The notes below the pieces were generated by a model. It was given only the letters and a program-made list of their open reading frames with translations. It was not told the origin of the DNA and searched no databases. Shown here one piece after another: positions 1 to 7,645 of a DNA stretch of 47,898 nt. The first letter of the stretch is position 1; each line of letters begins with the position of its first letter. The stretch lies in the NCBI GenBank assembly GCA_016779565.1, contig JADHNJ010000016.1, positions 1 to 47,898 on the forward strand, written 5' to 3'. The position numbers and the translations under genes are program-made. This DNA is from Pseudomonadales bacterium (GTDB lineage: Bacteria > Pseudomonadota > Gammaproteobacteria > Pseudomonadales > Azotimanducaceae).

Positions 1-209
1 TGGTTAGGTAGCGCCAAAACCTTTAGGCAGACCACGTTTACCCAATATTGAAAACCGTTAATGTTTCGCAGGCCACTACCTCTGCCTGACCCGAGCCTCT
101 CATCTGTTGCAAACACTTTCCTGTACACGATTAACCAGCAACCAGCTTGCGTTGTCCTGCAACCTCATCCGCCTCAAAGTCAGCGCCAGGTAACCCGACA
201 TTTCTTGCT
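1..209. other. Non-coding stretch upstream of tRNA-Leu
   Basis: I see no supported gene here. Short open frames exist on both strands but lack a ribosome binding site, a recognisable motif or a plausible product. Together with the inverted repeat at 210-244 and the tRNA promoter it forms the intergenic region before tRNA-Leu. Confidence 0.4.
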
Positions 210-244
210 GCTTGAGCGCCAGCTATGGCTGAGGATGCTCAAGC
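210..244. repeat. Nested inverted repeat upstream of tRNA-Leu
   Basis: An 8-bp perfect inverted repeat (GCTTGAGC at 210-217, GCTCAAGC at 237-244) encloses a smaller hairpin (CAGC at 220-223, GCTG at 228-231, loop TATG). No T-run follows on the plus strand, so it is a poor intrinsic terminator. It could be a fold-back element or the end of an unseen upstream transcript. Confidence 0.35.
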
Positions 245-330
245 CATAACGCTCTGGACTTCGATTGGTCGACGCCGCCGGTCCTCGACACATTTCTCTG
301 CGAGCAATCCATACCTATCACAATTTCTGG

Positions 331-336
331 TATACT
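331..336 (+). promoter_or_regulatory. Likely -10 box of the tRNA-Leu promoter
   Basis: TATACT lies 12 bases upstream of the first base of the mature tRNA, the usual place for a -10 element of a stable RNA gene with a very short leader. No convincing -35 hexamer is visible at 16-18 bases upstream, so the call rests on the -10 and its position. Confidence 0.45.
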
Positions 337-348
337 GGCTTCGCACGT

Positions 349-435
349 GCCGGGGTGGCGGAACTGGTAGACGCGCCGGATTCAAAATCCGGTTCCTTCA
401 CGGGAGTGCCGGTTCGATTCCGGCCCTCGGTACCA
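349..435 (+). tRNA. tRNA-Leu (anticodon CAA)
   Basis: This is an 87-base class II tRNA gene with the 3' CCA encoded (433-435). The acceptor stem GCCGGGG pairs with CCTCGGT, with G-U at the first and fifth pairs. The anticodon stem CCGGA/TCCGG encloses the loop TTCAAAA, giving anticodon CAA, which reads UUG leucine codons. A long variable arm and the T-loop GTTCGATTC are present, as expected for tRNA-Leu. It stands alone, with no neighbouring tRNA, rRNA or integrase. Confidence 0.95.
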
Positions 436-472
436 CGTGCTTAAAAGCACGAAGGTTGGGCTTTTGATGGTA
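436..472 (+). terminator. Hairpin directly after tRNA-Leu, possible terminator
   Basis: CGTGCTTAAAAGCACG (436-451) follows the CCA end immediately and can form a 5-bp GC-rich stem with a 6-base loop. A short T-run (CTTTTG) appears only about 17 bases later. It may act as a weak terminator or a 3' processing signal. Confidence 0.35.
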
Positions 473-623
473 ACCGCCCTCTCTTTATCTGCTAATATCG
501 TTCAGCAAAAGAAGTAAGTTCTTAACATCGTTTTCTCTATCATTTAGTAATTAGCCCCCACTTAATCAGCGCTTAGTCCTCTAAATTTAAGTTTTGAATC
601 CAACTTCATCAGGTGAGATTCAA

Positions 624-927
624 ATGACGCTATCTAGTATTCAACTTACAATTTTAGCGGTTCTTTTTGCGCTGTCAGCAAAACGAGGGCGCAGTCGGCG
701 CCACTGGCCCAATTGGGACCCCAGGACAGGCTGGAGCGCCAAGCGCAGATAACGAACGCGATACCATACAATTAAAGTTTCTAGGTCGAGGGCGTAATCA
801 AGCGGCAGAATTTGACGAGAGTGCTGCAGAAATCGTAGCTTTCGATCCTGCCAGCCCTCACAAGTCACCCCATCAAAGCTGCCACAAGGGTACCAGAGCG
901 AGAAAAAACAGGAGAGCACTTGGGTAA
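624..927 (+). pseudogene. Decayed lipoprotein gene: collagen-like segment plus start of a choice-of-anchor I domain
   Basis: An ATG at 624, with AGGTGA eight bases upstream, starts a signal-peptide-like stretch (MTLSSIQLTILAVLFALSA). The reading then has to shift frame near 671-680 to continue as CQQNEGAVGATGPIG and on through six Gly-X-Y triplets. After these comes a segment with FDESAAEIVAFDPAS, which I recognise as the opening of choice-of-anchor I (secreted beta-propeller, phosphatase-like) proteins. These often carry a lipobox and a short collagen-like stretch ahead of the propeller. The similarity stops at about 858 and the frame ends at 927, so almost the whole propeller is missing. 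A frameshift plus truncation make this a remnant. Family assignment is from memory of the motifs, not from a search. Confidence 0.6.
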
Positions 928-1222
928 CCTGCAGCGACCCATAGCGTCTGCACTTGGCGGGCGTGAGGCGTTTATGCCCTGTCGGCGGGATCGTTTGGAA
1001 CTTATCTGAGGTAAATCAAGTAGACGCAATCGATCTCCACTTAACCTAATGGTTAGGATATACTCGCCCCTCGTGCAGAACCGCCCTTTAGTGGCAGAGC
1101 AAATCCGAAAACACAGAATTAAATCTAGAGACCTAGGCATTTTTACAAATGCGAGGCTAATCGAACCTGAATTTCGATTTCGGCTCAAAAGGTCTTCCAA
1201 TCCAAGGAAGGATAATAGCCTC
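928..1222. other. Intergenic sequence between the pseudogene and fliL-like gene
   Basis: No motif of a known family is visible here. The frame of the fliL-like gene is open back to an ATG at 1049, but the residues this would add are basic and unlike FliL, and no ribosome binding site precedes that ATG. Confidence 0.4.
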
Positions 1223-1666
1223 TTGAAAAAGATAATCATCATTGCGAGCGCTGTTTTAATACTCCTAATCGGAGCAGGAGCAGCCTATTACTTATTGGTT
1301 TACACAGCAGACGAAACCGAGAGCGAACCCAAGGTCGAGATTGATCAACGTGAATTTCGATACATCGAAATTCCACCGGTTGTAGCCAATTTTCAGGTCG
1401 GTAAAAAAATGCGCTACGTACAAATAACGACCAGCATACAAACCAGGGACCCAGTCTCTGAGGAAAAGATCAAAAAGAACTTACCCTTAATTCAAAGTGA
1501 ACTCCTTATGTTGATGCAACAAACCGACTTCGACAGCATCAACTCAGCGGATGGGAAAGCGCTCTTGCTAAAAGATATCGAAGATAAAATCATTGCGATG
1601 TTTGCCTCCAACTCACCTAACTTCGAGATAGAACAAGCCATGATGACAGGGTTTGTTATCCAGTAA
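1223..1666 (+). CDS. FliL-like flagellar basal-body-associated family protein, orphan
   Basis: The product is 147 residues from a TTG start at 1223, preceded by AAGGAAGG with 11-base spacing. An ATG at 1049 in the same frame would add 58 basic residues with no Shine-Dalgarno, so I prefer the shorter form. Residues 2-24 are a single hydrophobic helix (IIIIASAVLILLIGAGAAYYLL), followed by an acidic spacer. The periplasmic domain contains the FliL pattern: a conserved N-terminal strand (FRYIEIPPVVANF), RYVQITTSIQTRD, a run of amphipathic helices and the C-terminal TGFVIQ. In flagellated bacteria FliL sits by the stator and basal body; FliL-like proteins also occur outside flagellar operons. No fliM, fliN or other flagellar gene is nearby, so a role in motility is not shown by context. 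Confidence 0.8.
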   Translation: MKKIIIIASAVLILLIGAGAAYYLLVYTADETESEPKVEIDQREFRYIEIPPVVANFQVGKKMRYVQITTSIQTRDPVSEEKIKKNLPLIQSELLMLMQQTDFDSINSADGKALLLKDIEDKIIAMFASNSPNFEIEQAMMTGFVIQ

Positions 1667-1707
1667 CGGTCCGCGCCTTGCCTGGCGCCCTGTCATGGCT
1701 ATTTTTT
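1643..1707 (+). terminator. Probable intrinsic terminator after the fliL-like gene
   Basis: ATGACAGGG (1643-1651, inside the last codons) pairs with CCCTGTCAT (1688-1696). An inner GC-rich arm pair (GCGCC/GGCGC) lies between them. TTTTTT at 1702-1707 follows. The overall arrangement, stem then T-run just after the stop codon, fits a rho-independent terminator, though the outer stem overlaps coding sequence. Confidence 0.5.
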
Positions 1708-2070
1708 CATGAAATCCCGCACAGCGCATAAACCAAGGGCACGCCCCGCGTGAGCACCAACACAGACGAGCCTCCATTCCGTCACATTAGCAGTCGATAT
1801 TCAGCCGCGTAACCTCCCGCAGCCCCGTTAAAGCGCGCGCCAATTGAACCCAGACCCACCATTAAATTAGCTCTATCTCTGGACTCGCCACTATTTATTG
1901 GAAGGGTTTCGCTAGGGTGATCGATCAGGATGCAGATTAGGGTTAAATCACCCCGAATAGGCCATCGAGGCCTAAAGACAACTCTTGCTAGAAAACGCCG
2001 CGATGCCTTGGATCTTCGGCGGCCTTTCACCATTCACTTGATTGCTTCAGATGCGTATTGGGAGCCCAAA
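1708..2070. other. Intergenic region, nothing recognised
   Basis: There is no supported gene. The frame of the next gene is open back to an ATG at 1930, but the extra residues are unlike the VOC family and have no ribosome binding site. No repeat or clear promoter was seen. Confidence 0.4.
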
Positions 2071-2439
2071 TTGCCTAAGAAACCCACCTCGAACCCGTCA
2101 CAATTCATCCAAGCCGCCCCCCTTCTCAACGTAGACGATCTCCCAGAGACCATTGCCTTTTATACTGAGCAGCTCGAATTTACTTGCGATTTTGAGTCAG
2201 AAAATTATGCCGTAGTCTGGCGCGATAACGCCGCGATTCATTTTCGATCTAGCAGTCAGAAGGTCAGCCTTAGCGCTATCTTTTTTTGGGTAAAAAATGT
2301 CGATCAATACTATCAATCCCTCAAGGAACGCTCGGTTTCGATTAAGATCGAGCTAGACACACGGCCTTATGGCATTCGTGATTTTGCCGTCGTCGACATT
2401 TCTGGCCACGAGTTAATCTTTGGGCAAGATGCCTATTGA
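2071..2439 (+). CDS. VOC (glyoxalase/bleomycin-resistance) family protein
   Basis: A TTG at 2071 with GGGAG six bases upstream gives a 122-residue protein, the normal size of a one-module VOC protein. An upstream ATG at 1930 adds 47 residues without a ribosome binding site and is less likely. The sequence shows the paired beta-alpha-beta-beta-beta pattern: AAPLLNVDDLPETIAFYTEQ opens the first module with F-Y-T-E after the helix, FWVKNVDQYYQSLKER opens the second, and VDISGHELIFGQ closes it with the Glu common to this fold. VOC members include lyases, dioxygenases and antibiotic-binding proteins. Substrate cannot be told from sequence. It is monocistronic as far as I can see. Confidence 0.8.
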   Translation: MPKKPTSNPSQFIQAAPLLNVDDLPETIAFYTEQLEFTCDFESENYAVVWRDNAAIHFRSSSQKVSLSAIFFWVKNVDQYYQSLKERSVSIKIELDTRPYGIRDFAVVDISGHELIFGQDAY

Positions 2440-2749
2440 GCGGCTTGAGGTTAAGGAATTGAGCAAGTGAGCCTTAGGCGAGTTCGAATGGCGTCTAGGC
2501 TGCTGCTTATCAGCCAATCGCCCAACCGTGCCAACCAACATCATCGTCAGCCTAAAGACACGATCCGAAAACCAAGGTTTCGCCAAGCACTGGTTCTCGC
2601 ACCACTGAACAAATGACACTCCAAATACCGGTATCTGCAATTGCTGGATGATGAAGAGCTACGTACCGCCACGTAGAGACAGGCCTCGTTCTCGTCATGG
2701 GGCTGGACTAACAGGTCTTAGCAGATCGTTGTTTTTGCAGCTAGCTGCG
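2440..2749. other. Intergenic region, nothing recognised
   Basis: About 310 bases lie between the convergent VOC and CBS genes. A 75-codon frame on the minus strand (2413-2640) is open but has no recognisable motif or good ribosome binding site. No strong terminator hairpin was seen. Confidence 0.35.
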
Positions 2750-3148
2750 TTACCCAAAGTCCAACATAGCACCCAGCAGTTGCCGACACGTAATTTGACC
2801 CACCAATTGGTTACTTTGGACCACCGGACGTCGGCGCTGCTTATGCTTCAACATCGATTCTGCAATCGAAATGATGTCCGCATCTGGGCCGCAGCACGTG
2901 ACAGGCTGAGTCATCACTGCTGATACAGGCTGTGCCCCTAATACCTGACCATTGTAACGCTCAGACAACAGGGTTCGAAGACAATCTAACTCGGACAGCA
3001 TTCCCACTGCATTTTGATCGTCGTCAACCACCACCAACCCCGACACCTTTCTCTCGGTGATTAAGCGAGCCGCCTCGGCGATCGAGACAGACTCAGTAAC
3101 CGTCACGGGCTGGGAGACCATGTAATCTTTCACGCGCACGGAATCCAT
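2750..3148 (-). CDS. Two-CBS-domain protein
   Basis: The gene encodes 132 residues made almost entirely of a tandem CBS pair (Bateman module). The first repeat begins VKDYMVSQPVTVTESVSIAEA and contains GLVVVDDDQNAVGMLSELD. The second begins VSAVMTQPVTC and contains RRRPVVQSNQLVGQITCRQLL. AAGGAGCG lies just upstream of the ATG. Such stand-alone CBS pairs bind adenosine nucleotides and usually act as energy or redox sensors for partner proteins. No partner is fused or obviously co-transcribed here. It is divergent from the DUF305 gene across a 260-base gap. Confidence 0.88.
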   Translation of the reverse strand: MDSVRVKDYMVSQPVTVTESVSIAEAARLITERKVSGLVVVDDDQNAVGMLSELDCLRTLLSERYNGQVLGAQPVSAVMTQPVTCCGPDADIISIAESMLKHKQRRRPVVQSNQLVGQITCRQLLGAMLDFG

Positions 3149-3407
3149 AGTCGCTCCTTTTTTCTTTTTTCCTAGTCACTGTAGCAGTGCCGAAAACAAA
3201 ACCGATGAAGTCACAGGTGAGAAAAACAGGAGCAATGACCTCGTTGCGATGCCTTTCCTTATTCCTAAAAGGGCCAAGTTAGACTGGTACTGACAAACAT
3301 CATCAGGAATACTCAGAACATGGCCGCCGCACCCTGGGGGACTAGCACGGCAGCTATTCAGCACCATTTGTTCATTACTTTAGACAATCGCATATAAGGC
3401 ATAATGC

Positions 3408-5885
3408 ATGATCCGATTAACGCGCTTTCTTTTCCAAACTCATCTGCTGCTAGGGCTTTTCTTGATTGTTGTCAGCAGCTCCAGCGCAGACGCCCTCGCA
3501 AGCGGGCCCATCATCAAACCTGGTGCTCCGGGTGAACAAAGCATTTTGCTAAGCGCCAGCGAAGCGGCCCGCATCGCTGACTCAGGGTTTACCGAGCAAG
3601 ATGTAAGATTTCTACAAGATATGGTGGCTCATCATCAGCAAGCCGTCGACATGTCCGTCCTTGCTTCAAACCGAACAAACAATGAACCCTTACTTGATAT
3701 CGCTAATCGTATCGGGGTAGGCCAAAGAGATGAGATCGATTTAATGAATGCCTGGTTATCGGACCGAGGCCAACCTCTGACGCGTGAAATGTCTGAGCAC
3801 TCTATGATGGAGCATCATCAAAAAATGGGGATGGCGTCAGCTGAAGCAATGCAGGAGCTGGCCAACGCCTCAGGCAACGATTTTGACTCGTTGTTTCTCG
3901 AGCTCATGATGCGCCACCACGAAGGCGCGTTAAAGATGATTAAAGACTTATTAAAAGCCCCAGGTACTGCCCATGACCCCATGCTGTATCAGTTCGTTAC
4001 AGATATTCGTAATGAACAAAAATCCGAAATTGATCGGTTGGACCAATTAAGTGCCAAGCTTTCACAAGACCCAAGAGTCGGTTTAACTGCAGGTTTTGAT
4101 GACGCAGAGTTTGCAGCATTGAACCTCCAATTAGATATCAACCTCCCCAAGCCACCCGGTTTTTATGACCCGAACAATCCGTCAGAATTACCGCCGCTTA
4201 AAAACCCCGAAGCGCAGCAAGAGGATTTAGGTTCCTGGTGGTCCACTTTAAAAAATCTGGTCAGCGACGATCTTGAAGAGTCAAATTCAACGGCTGATGA
4301 AGCCGAATCGCAAAGGGTCGAACGTTCACCCCTTCTGAGCTTCTCCTATACCGACATGGCATTTTCTGGCGCTACTCTTGCGGTAGGAAGTTACCACGGC
4401 ATCAATTTGTACCAACTGGCGCCGAACTTACCACCGGAATTGATCAGTTCTATTGTTTGCCCAGGGGGGCAAGGAGACGTATCTATCATCGACCACTTAT
4501 TGTTGATGTCAGTTGAGCAAACAAGGGGACGAGTAGACTGCGGCTTGGAGGGAATTAGCGACGACATCAGCGAGGCACGCTTTCGTGGTCTGAGAATCTT
4601 TGATATCTCCGATCCCGCAAACCCAAAGCAAGTGGGCCAGGTTCAGACGTGTCGCGGGTCACATACCCATTCAGTGGTCAGCGCTGATGACGAGCGCATT
4701 ATCGTCTATAACTCGGGAACATCGAGTGTTCGTAAAACCGAGGAACTTGCGGGGTGTATCGGTAATATTGCCGGAGATACTCGAACCTCACTCTTTCGCA
4801 TCGACGTGATTGAAATTCCTCTTGACGACCCTAGCCAAGCAAAAATTGTTGATAGCCCTGGGGTCTTTGCTGACGAACAAACCGGGCAACTTGCAGGGTT
4901 GTGGCGAGGAGGCAAACACAGCGACGACTCACAGGAAACCTACCAAACTGATCAATGCCACGATATTACTGTTTTCCCTGATCTAGCCCTTGCTGCCGGC
5001 GCCTGCTCTGGTAACGGGATCATTTTCGATATCTCAAATCCCCTCAAACCGAAGCGGATCCACGAGGTGACCGACACCGGTTTTGCCTACTGGCACTCTG
5101 CCACCTTTAACAACGATGGTACCAAGGTGCTGTTCACCGACGAATGGGGCGGCGGTACTCGACCCCGATGCCGCTCCTTCGATCCTAAAGATTGGGGTGC
5201 AAACGCAATCTACGATATCGTCAACAACGAGCTGGTGTTCCGCTCTTATTATAAAATGCCGGCACCCCAGACGAAGCAAGAAAACTGTGTGGCACACAAC
5301 GGCTCTATCATCCCCGTACCTGGCAGAGATATATTCGTGCAGGCTTGGTATCAAGGCGGTATTTCTATTCTCGACTTTACTGATTCAAGCGATCCCATTG
5401 AAATTGCCTACTTTGATCGGGGACCGATCCATGAGTCCCACCTCATCACTGGCGGTTACTGGTCGACCTACTGGTATCAAGGCAAAATCTATGCGACTGA
5501 GATTACTCGAGGGCTCGATGTTTTATCGTTGTTGCCTAGCGAACATTTATCCGCCAACGAAATCGCTGCAGCCCAACTGGCAGATCAGGGTCAAACCTTC
5601 AACCCACAACAGCAGTTTCCTGTCACATGGCCCAATGACCCCATCGTTGGTTTAGCCTACGTTGATCAATTATTGCGAAACCCAATCTCACCCAAACCCC
5701 TACTGACAGAGATCAAGATTGAGCTTGAGTCGATGGTGCAGGATGAATCCGTGGACAAGGAGAGGCAAACAGCAATTTTACTCGCGTACAGCAGGGACCT
5801 GCGCAGCATAAGTTCGCTGCCTTCTGCGCGAAGGCTCGCTAGTTTACTGGATAATTTAGCAACTGATACTTCCAGCGGGGTTTGA
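3408..5885 (+). CDS. Secreted DUF305 domain fused to LVIVD-repeat beta-propeller
   Basis: The product is 825 residues. A Sec signal peptide covers about residues 1-30 (LLLGLFLIVVSSSSADALA). Residues about 60-215 are a duplicated four-helix DUF305 unit with its histidine signatures: MVAHHQQAVDMS in the first half, MMRHHEGALKMI in the second, plus a His/Met-rich insert (SEHSMMEHHQKMGM) that looks suited to metal binding. After a linker, residues about 310-730 hold LVIVD-type repeats (RIFDISDPANPKQVGQV, IIFDISNPLKPKRIHEV, SILDFTDSSDPIEIAYF) expected to form a propeller, with His-rich loops (HTHSVV, CHDITV, HESHLI). DUF305 proteins include copper-binding CopM of cyanobacteria. Location should be periplasmic or extracellular. 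TAAGG precedes the ATG. A metal-related role is inference, since no copper operon neighbours are present. Confidence 0.82.
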   Translation: MIRLTRFLFQTHLLLGLFLIVVSSSSADALASGPIIKPGAPGEQSILLSASEAARIADSGFTEQDVRFLQDMVAHHQQAVDMSVLASNRTNNEPLLDIANRIGVGQRDEIDLMNAWLSDRGQPLTREMSEHSMMEHHQKMGMASAEAMQELANASGNDFDSLFLELMMRHHEGALKMIKDLLKAPGTAHDPMLYQFVTDIRNEQKSEIDRLDQLSAKLSQDPRVGLTAGFDDAEFAALNLQLDINLPKPPGFYDPNNPSELPPLKNPEAQQEDLGSWWSTLKNLVSDDLEESNSTADEAESQRVERSPLLSFSYTDMAFSGATLAVGSYHGINLYQLAPNLPPELISSIVCPGGQGDVSIIDHLLLMSVEQTRGRVDCGLEGISDDISEARFRGLRIFDISDPANPKQVGQVQTCRGSHTHSVVSADDERIIVYNSGTSSVRKTEELAGCIGNIAGDTRTSLFRIDVIEIPLDDPSQAKIVDSPGVFADEQTGQLAGLWRGGKHSDDSQETYQTDQCHDITVFPDLALAAGACSGNGIIFDISNPLKPKRIHEVTDTGFAYWHSATFNNDGTKVLFTDEWGGGTRPRCRSFDPKDWGANAIYDIVNNELVFRSYYKMPAPQTKQENCVAHNGSIIPVPGRDIFVQAWYQGGISILDFTDSSDPIEIAYFDRGPIHESHLITGGYWSTYWYQGKIYATEITRGLDVLSLLPSEHLSANEIAAAQLADQGQTFNPQQQFPVTWPNDPIVGLAYVDQLLRNPISPKPLLTEIKIELESMVQDESVDKERQTAILLAYSRDLRSISSLPSARRLASLLDNLATDTSSGV

Positions 5886-5917
5886 CTCAATCTCAAAGTG
5901 TCTGCTGCCTTTAAAGA

Positions 5918-5945
5918 CTAATCGCTCGCAACCGCCGGCGATTAG
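5918..5945. repeat. Perfect 8-bp inverted repeat after the DUF305/LVIVD gene
   Basis: CTAATCGC (5918-5925) and GCGATTAG (5938-5945) are exact reverse complements with a 12-base GC-rich loop. It sits about 30 bases past the stop codon. No T-run follows on the plus strand, so termination, if any, would not be the classic rho-independent type. Confidence 0.4.
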
Positions 5946-6154
5946 CCTGTCAGTCGTCAATATTCCAGCCATTAAGGTAGAAGGCTTAGCGCCGGCTTAT
6001 TAGGGCCGTCCATTGTCCTTACCGGTAGTCGCACCAACTGGGTTCGACAAATACAAGGTATTTGTGGATCGATTTCTAACCAACTGAGCCTATTGCGCCA
6101 AGCAGTTATCTTCGTTATTGGGTATGATATTTAGAAAGTCCAGCCCCTGAACCC

Positions 6155-7645
6155 ATGCTCGCCCTCGCTGCCATCGACTACTACTTGATCATCGGTTATT
6201 TGTTCTTGACTACCTGGATAGGTCACCGGTTCAAAGGCAAACCATCATCGACAGAGGATTTTTTTTTAGGCGGGCGTCAGATTGCTTGGCAGGCTGTAAC
6301 CCTATCTTTTGTCGCCACCACGATCAGCGCGATCACACTGATTGCGGTGCCTGCTTTGATCTTCGCCGCGGGCGGAAATTTTACGTATTTACAATTTGCG
6401 ATTGCTGGGATTTTGGCGCGAATCATTATCGCTAGATACTTAATTCCCCGATACTACGAAAAAAACTATCTCAGTCCCTACGATTATGTACAAGCGCGCA
6501 TTGGTGTAACGCCCAGCAAAGTCGCGGCGGCTTTGTTCTTGGTTGGAGGCGTTCTTGGTCAAAGCGTCCGGGTCTACGCTACAGCGCTAGTCATCGAAAT
6601 CATGACCGGCTGGAGCATCAACGATAGCATTGCCATCATTGCGATTTTTGCAGTTATGTGGACTTGGATGGGCGGCATTAAATCCGTGATTTATACCGAT
6701 GTCGTTCAGTTTTGTCTGTTGATTGGGACAGCCTTGTTTGTACTGGCGTACATACCGCTTCACCTTGAAGGCGGATGGCAGGGTATTTTTGACACCGGTC
6801 GGGCATCTGGGAAGCTTACCCTTATTGACCTGTCGAACGATCCCAGGATCGCGATGACGTTTTGGGCCGCCCTCTTAGCCATGCCATTTCAAAACGTTGC
6901 GGTCTATGGTTTTGACCAACTATTTGTTCAACGCCTGCTTTGTTGTCGCTCGGTGCAAGATGCAAAAAAAGCGATCCTCTGGAGTTCGCTGGGAGAGATT
7001 ATTCCTCTGATTATGTTGTTGGTCGGCTTGGGGCTTTACGCATTTTATCTCGTTGATCCCTTGTCAGGGGTGCAAGCAAGCCTCATTGCCGAGCGAGCAG
7101 ATAGAATTTTGCCGCTCTTTATTGTTAGTGAAATTCCTGCCGGCCTAAGAGGCCTGATGCTTGCAGGCATCCTAAGCGCGGCTATCTCGAGCCTCGACTC
7201 AATTCTTGCTGCGCTAGCGCAGGTAACTTATTCGTTGCTCAAGCAGTCGCATGCCCGGCACCTGGTTACCCATTACCCACTGACCACCGCTCGAAGTTCT
7301 ATCGTTATTTGGGGTTTCATGCTCGCTGCAATCGCAGCACTATTTGACGAGAGCGGACGAAATCTCATAGATCTTGCGTTCACCATGACGACTTACACCT
7401 ATGGACCTTTAATGGCGCTGTTAATTTTAAGCTTGATGGGATACCGCGGACGGCTCTATCTGGCATCAGCTATTCCAACGACCCTCGTATTTATGATTAT
7501 CTTGAATCACCCGAATCTATTATCACCCTTGGGTATCATCATGACTGGCCCTGTCATTGCCTGGCCTTGGCTTTTCCCGATCGGGACCCTGCTAACCCTC
7601 ATGCTTGGCACCCGTGCATGGAGGCGTACTGAACATGCCCATTAG
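6155..7645 (+). CDS. Sodium:solute symporter (SSS family)
   Basis: This 496-residue integral inner-membrane protein has about 13 hydrophobic segments, as in the SSS family. The N-terminal pattern YLFLTTWIG followed by STEDFFLGGRQIAWQAVTLSF and ATTISAITLIAVPA is typical of these sodium-coupled carriers, as is WTWMGGIKSVIYTDVVQF in the middle and LMLAGILSAAISSLDSILAA near TM9. It should import a small organic solute with Na+. Its last 11 bases overlap the start of the amidase gene, so translation of the two is probably coupled. This pairing suggests a cell-wall-derived substrate, which is inference. No clear Shine-Dalgarno precedes the ATG, although the N-terminus begins correctly ahead of TM1. 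Confidence 0.9.
   Translation: MLALAAIDYYLIIGYLFLTTWIGHRFKGKPSSTEDFFLGGRQIAWQAVTLSFVATTISAITLIAVPALIFAAGGNFTYLQFAIAGILARIIIARYLIPRYYEKNYLSPYDYVQARIGVTPSKVAAALFLVGGVLGQSVRVYATALVIEIMTGWSINDSIAIIAIFAVMWTWMGGIKSVIYTDVVQFCLLIGTALFVLAYIPLHLEGGWQGIFDTGRASGKLTLIDLSNDPRIAMTFWAALLAMPFQNVAVYGFDQLFVQRLLCCRSVQDAKKAILWSSLGEIIPLIMLLVGLGLYAFYLVDPLSGVQASLIAERADRILPLFIVSEIPAGLRGLMLAGILSAAISSLDSILAALAQVTYSLLKQSHARHLVTHYPLTTARSSIVIWGFMLAAIAALFDESGRNLIDLAFTMTTYTYGPLMALLILSLMGYRGRLYLASAIPTTLVFMIILNHPNLLSPLGIIMTGPVIAWPWLFPIGTLLTLMLGTRAWRRTEHAH

Noticed and set aside
641-919. Minus-strand open frame across the pseudogene region
   Set aside because: It has no known motif, and the plus strand there carries recognisable collagen-like and choice-of-anchor I sequence.
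1049-1222. N-terminal extension of the FliL-like protein
   Set aside because: The extra residues are basic and unlike FliL and there is no ribosome binding site at the ATG; AAGGAAGG before the TTG at 1223 is better.
2413-2640. 75-codon minus-strand frame between VOC and CBS genes
   Set aside because: No recognisable motif, no good ribosome binding site, and it overlaps the end of the VOC gene.
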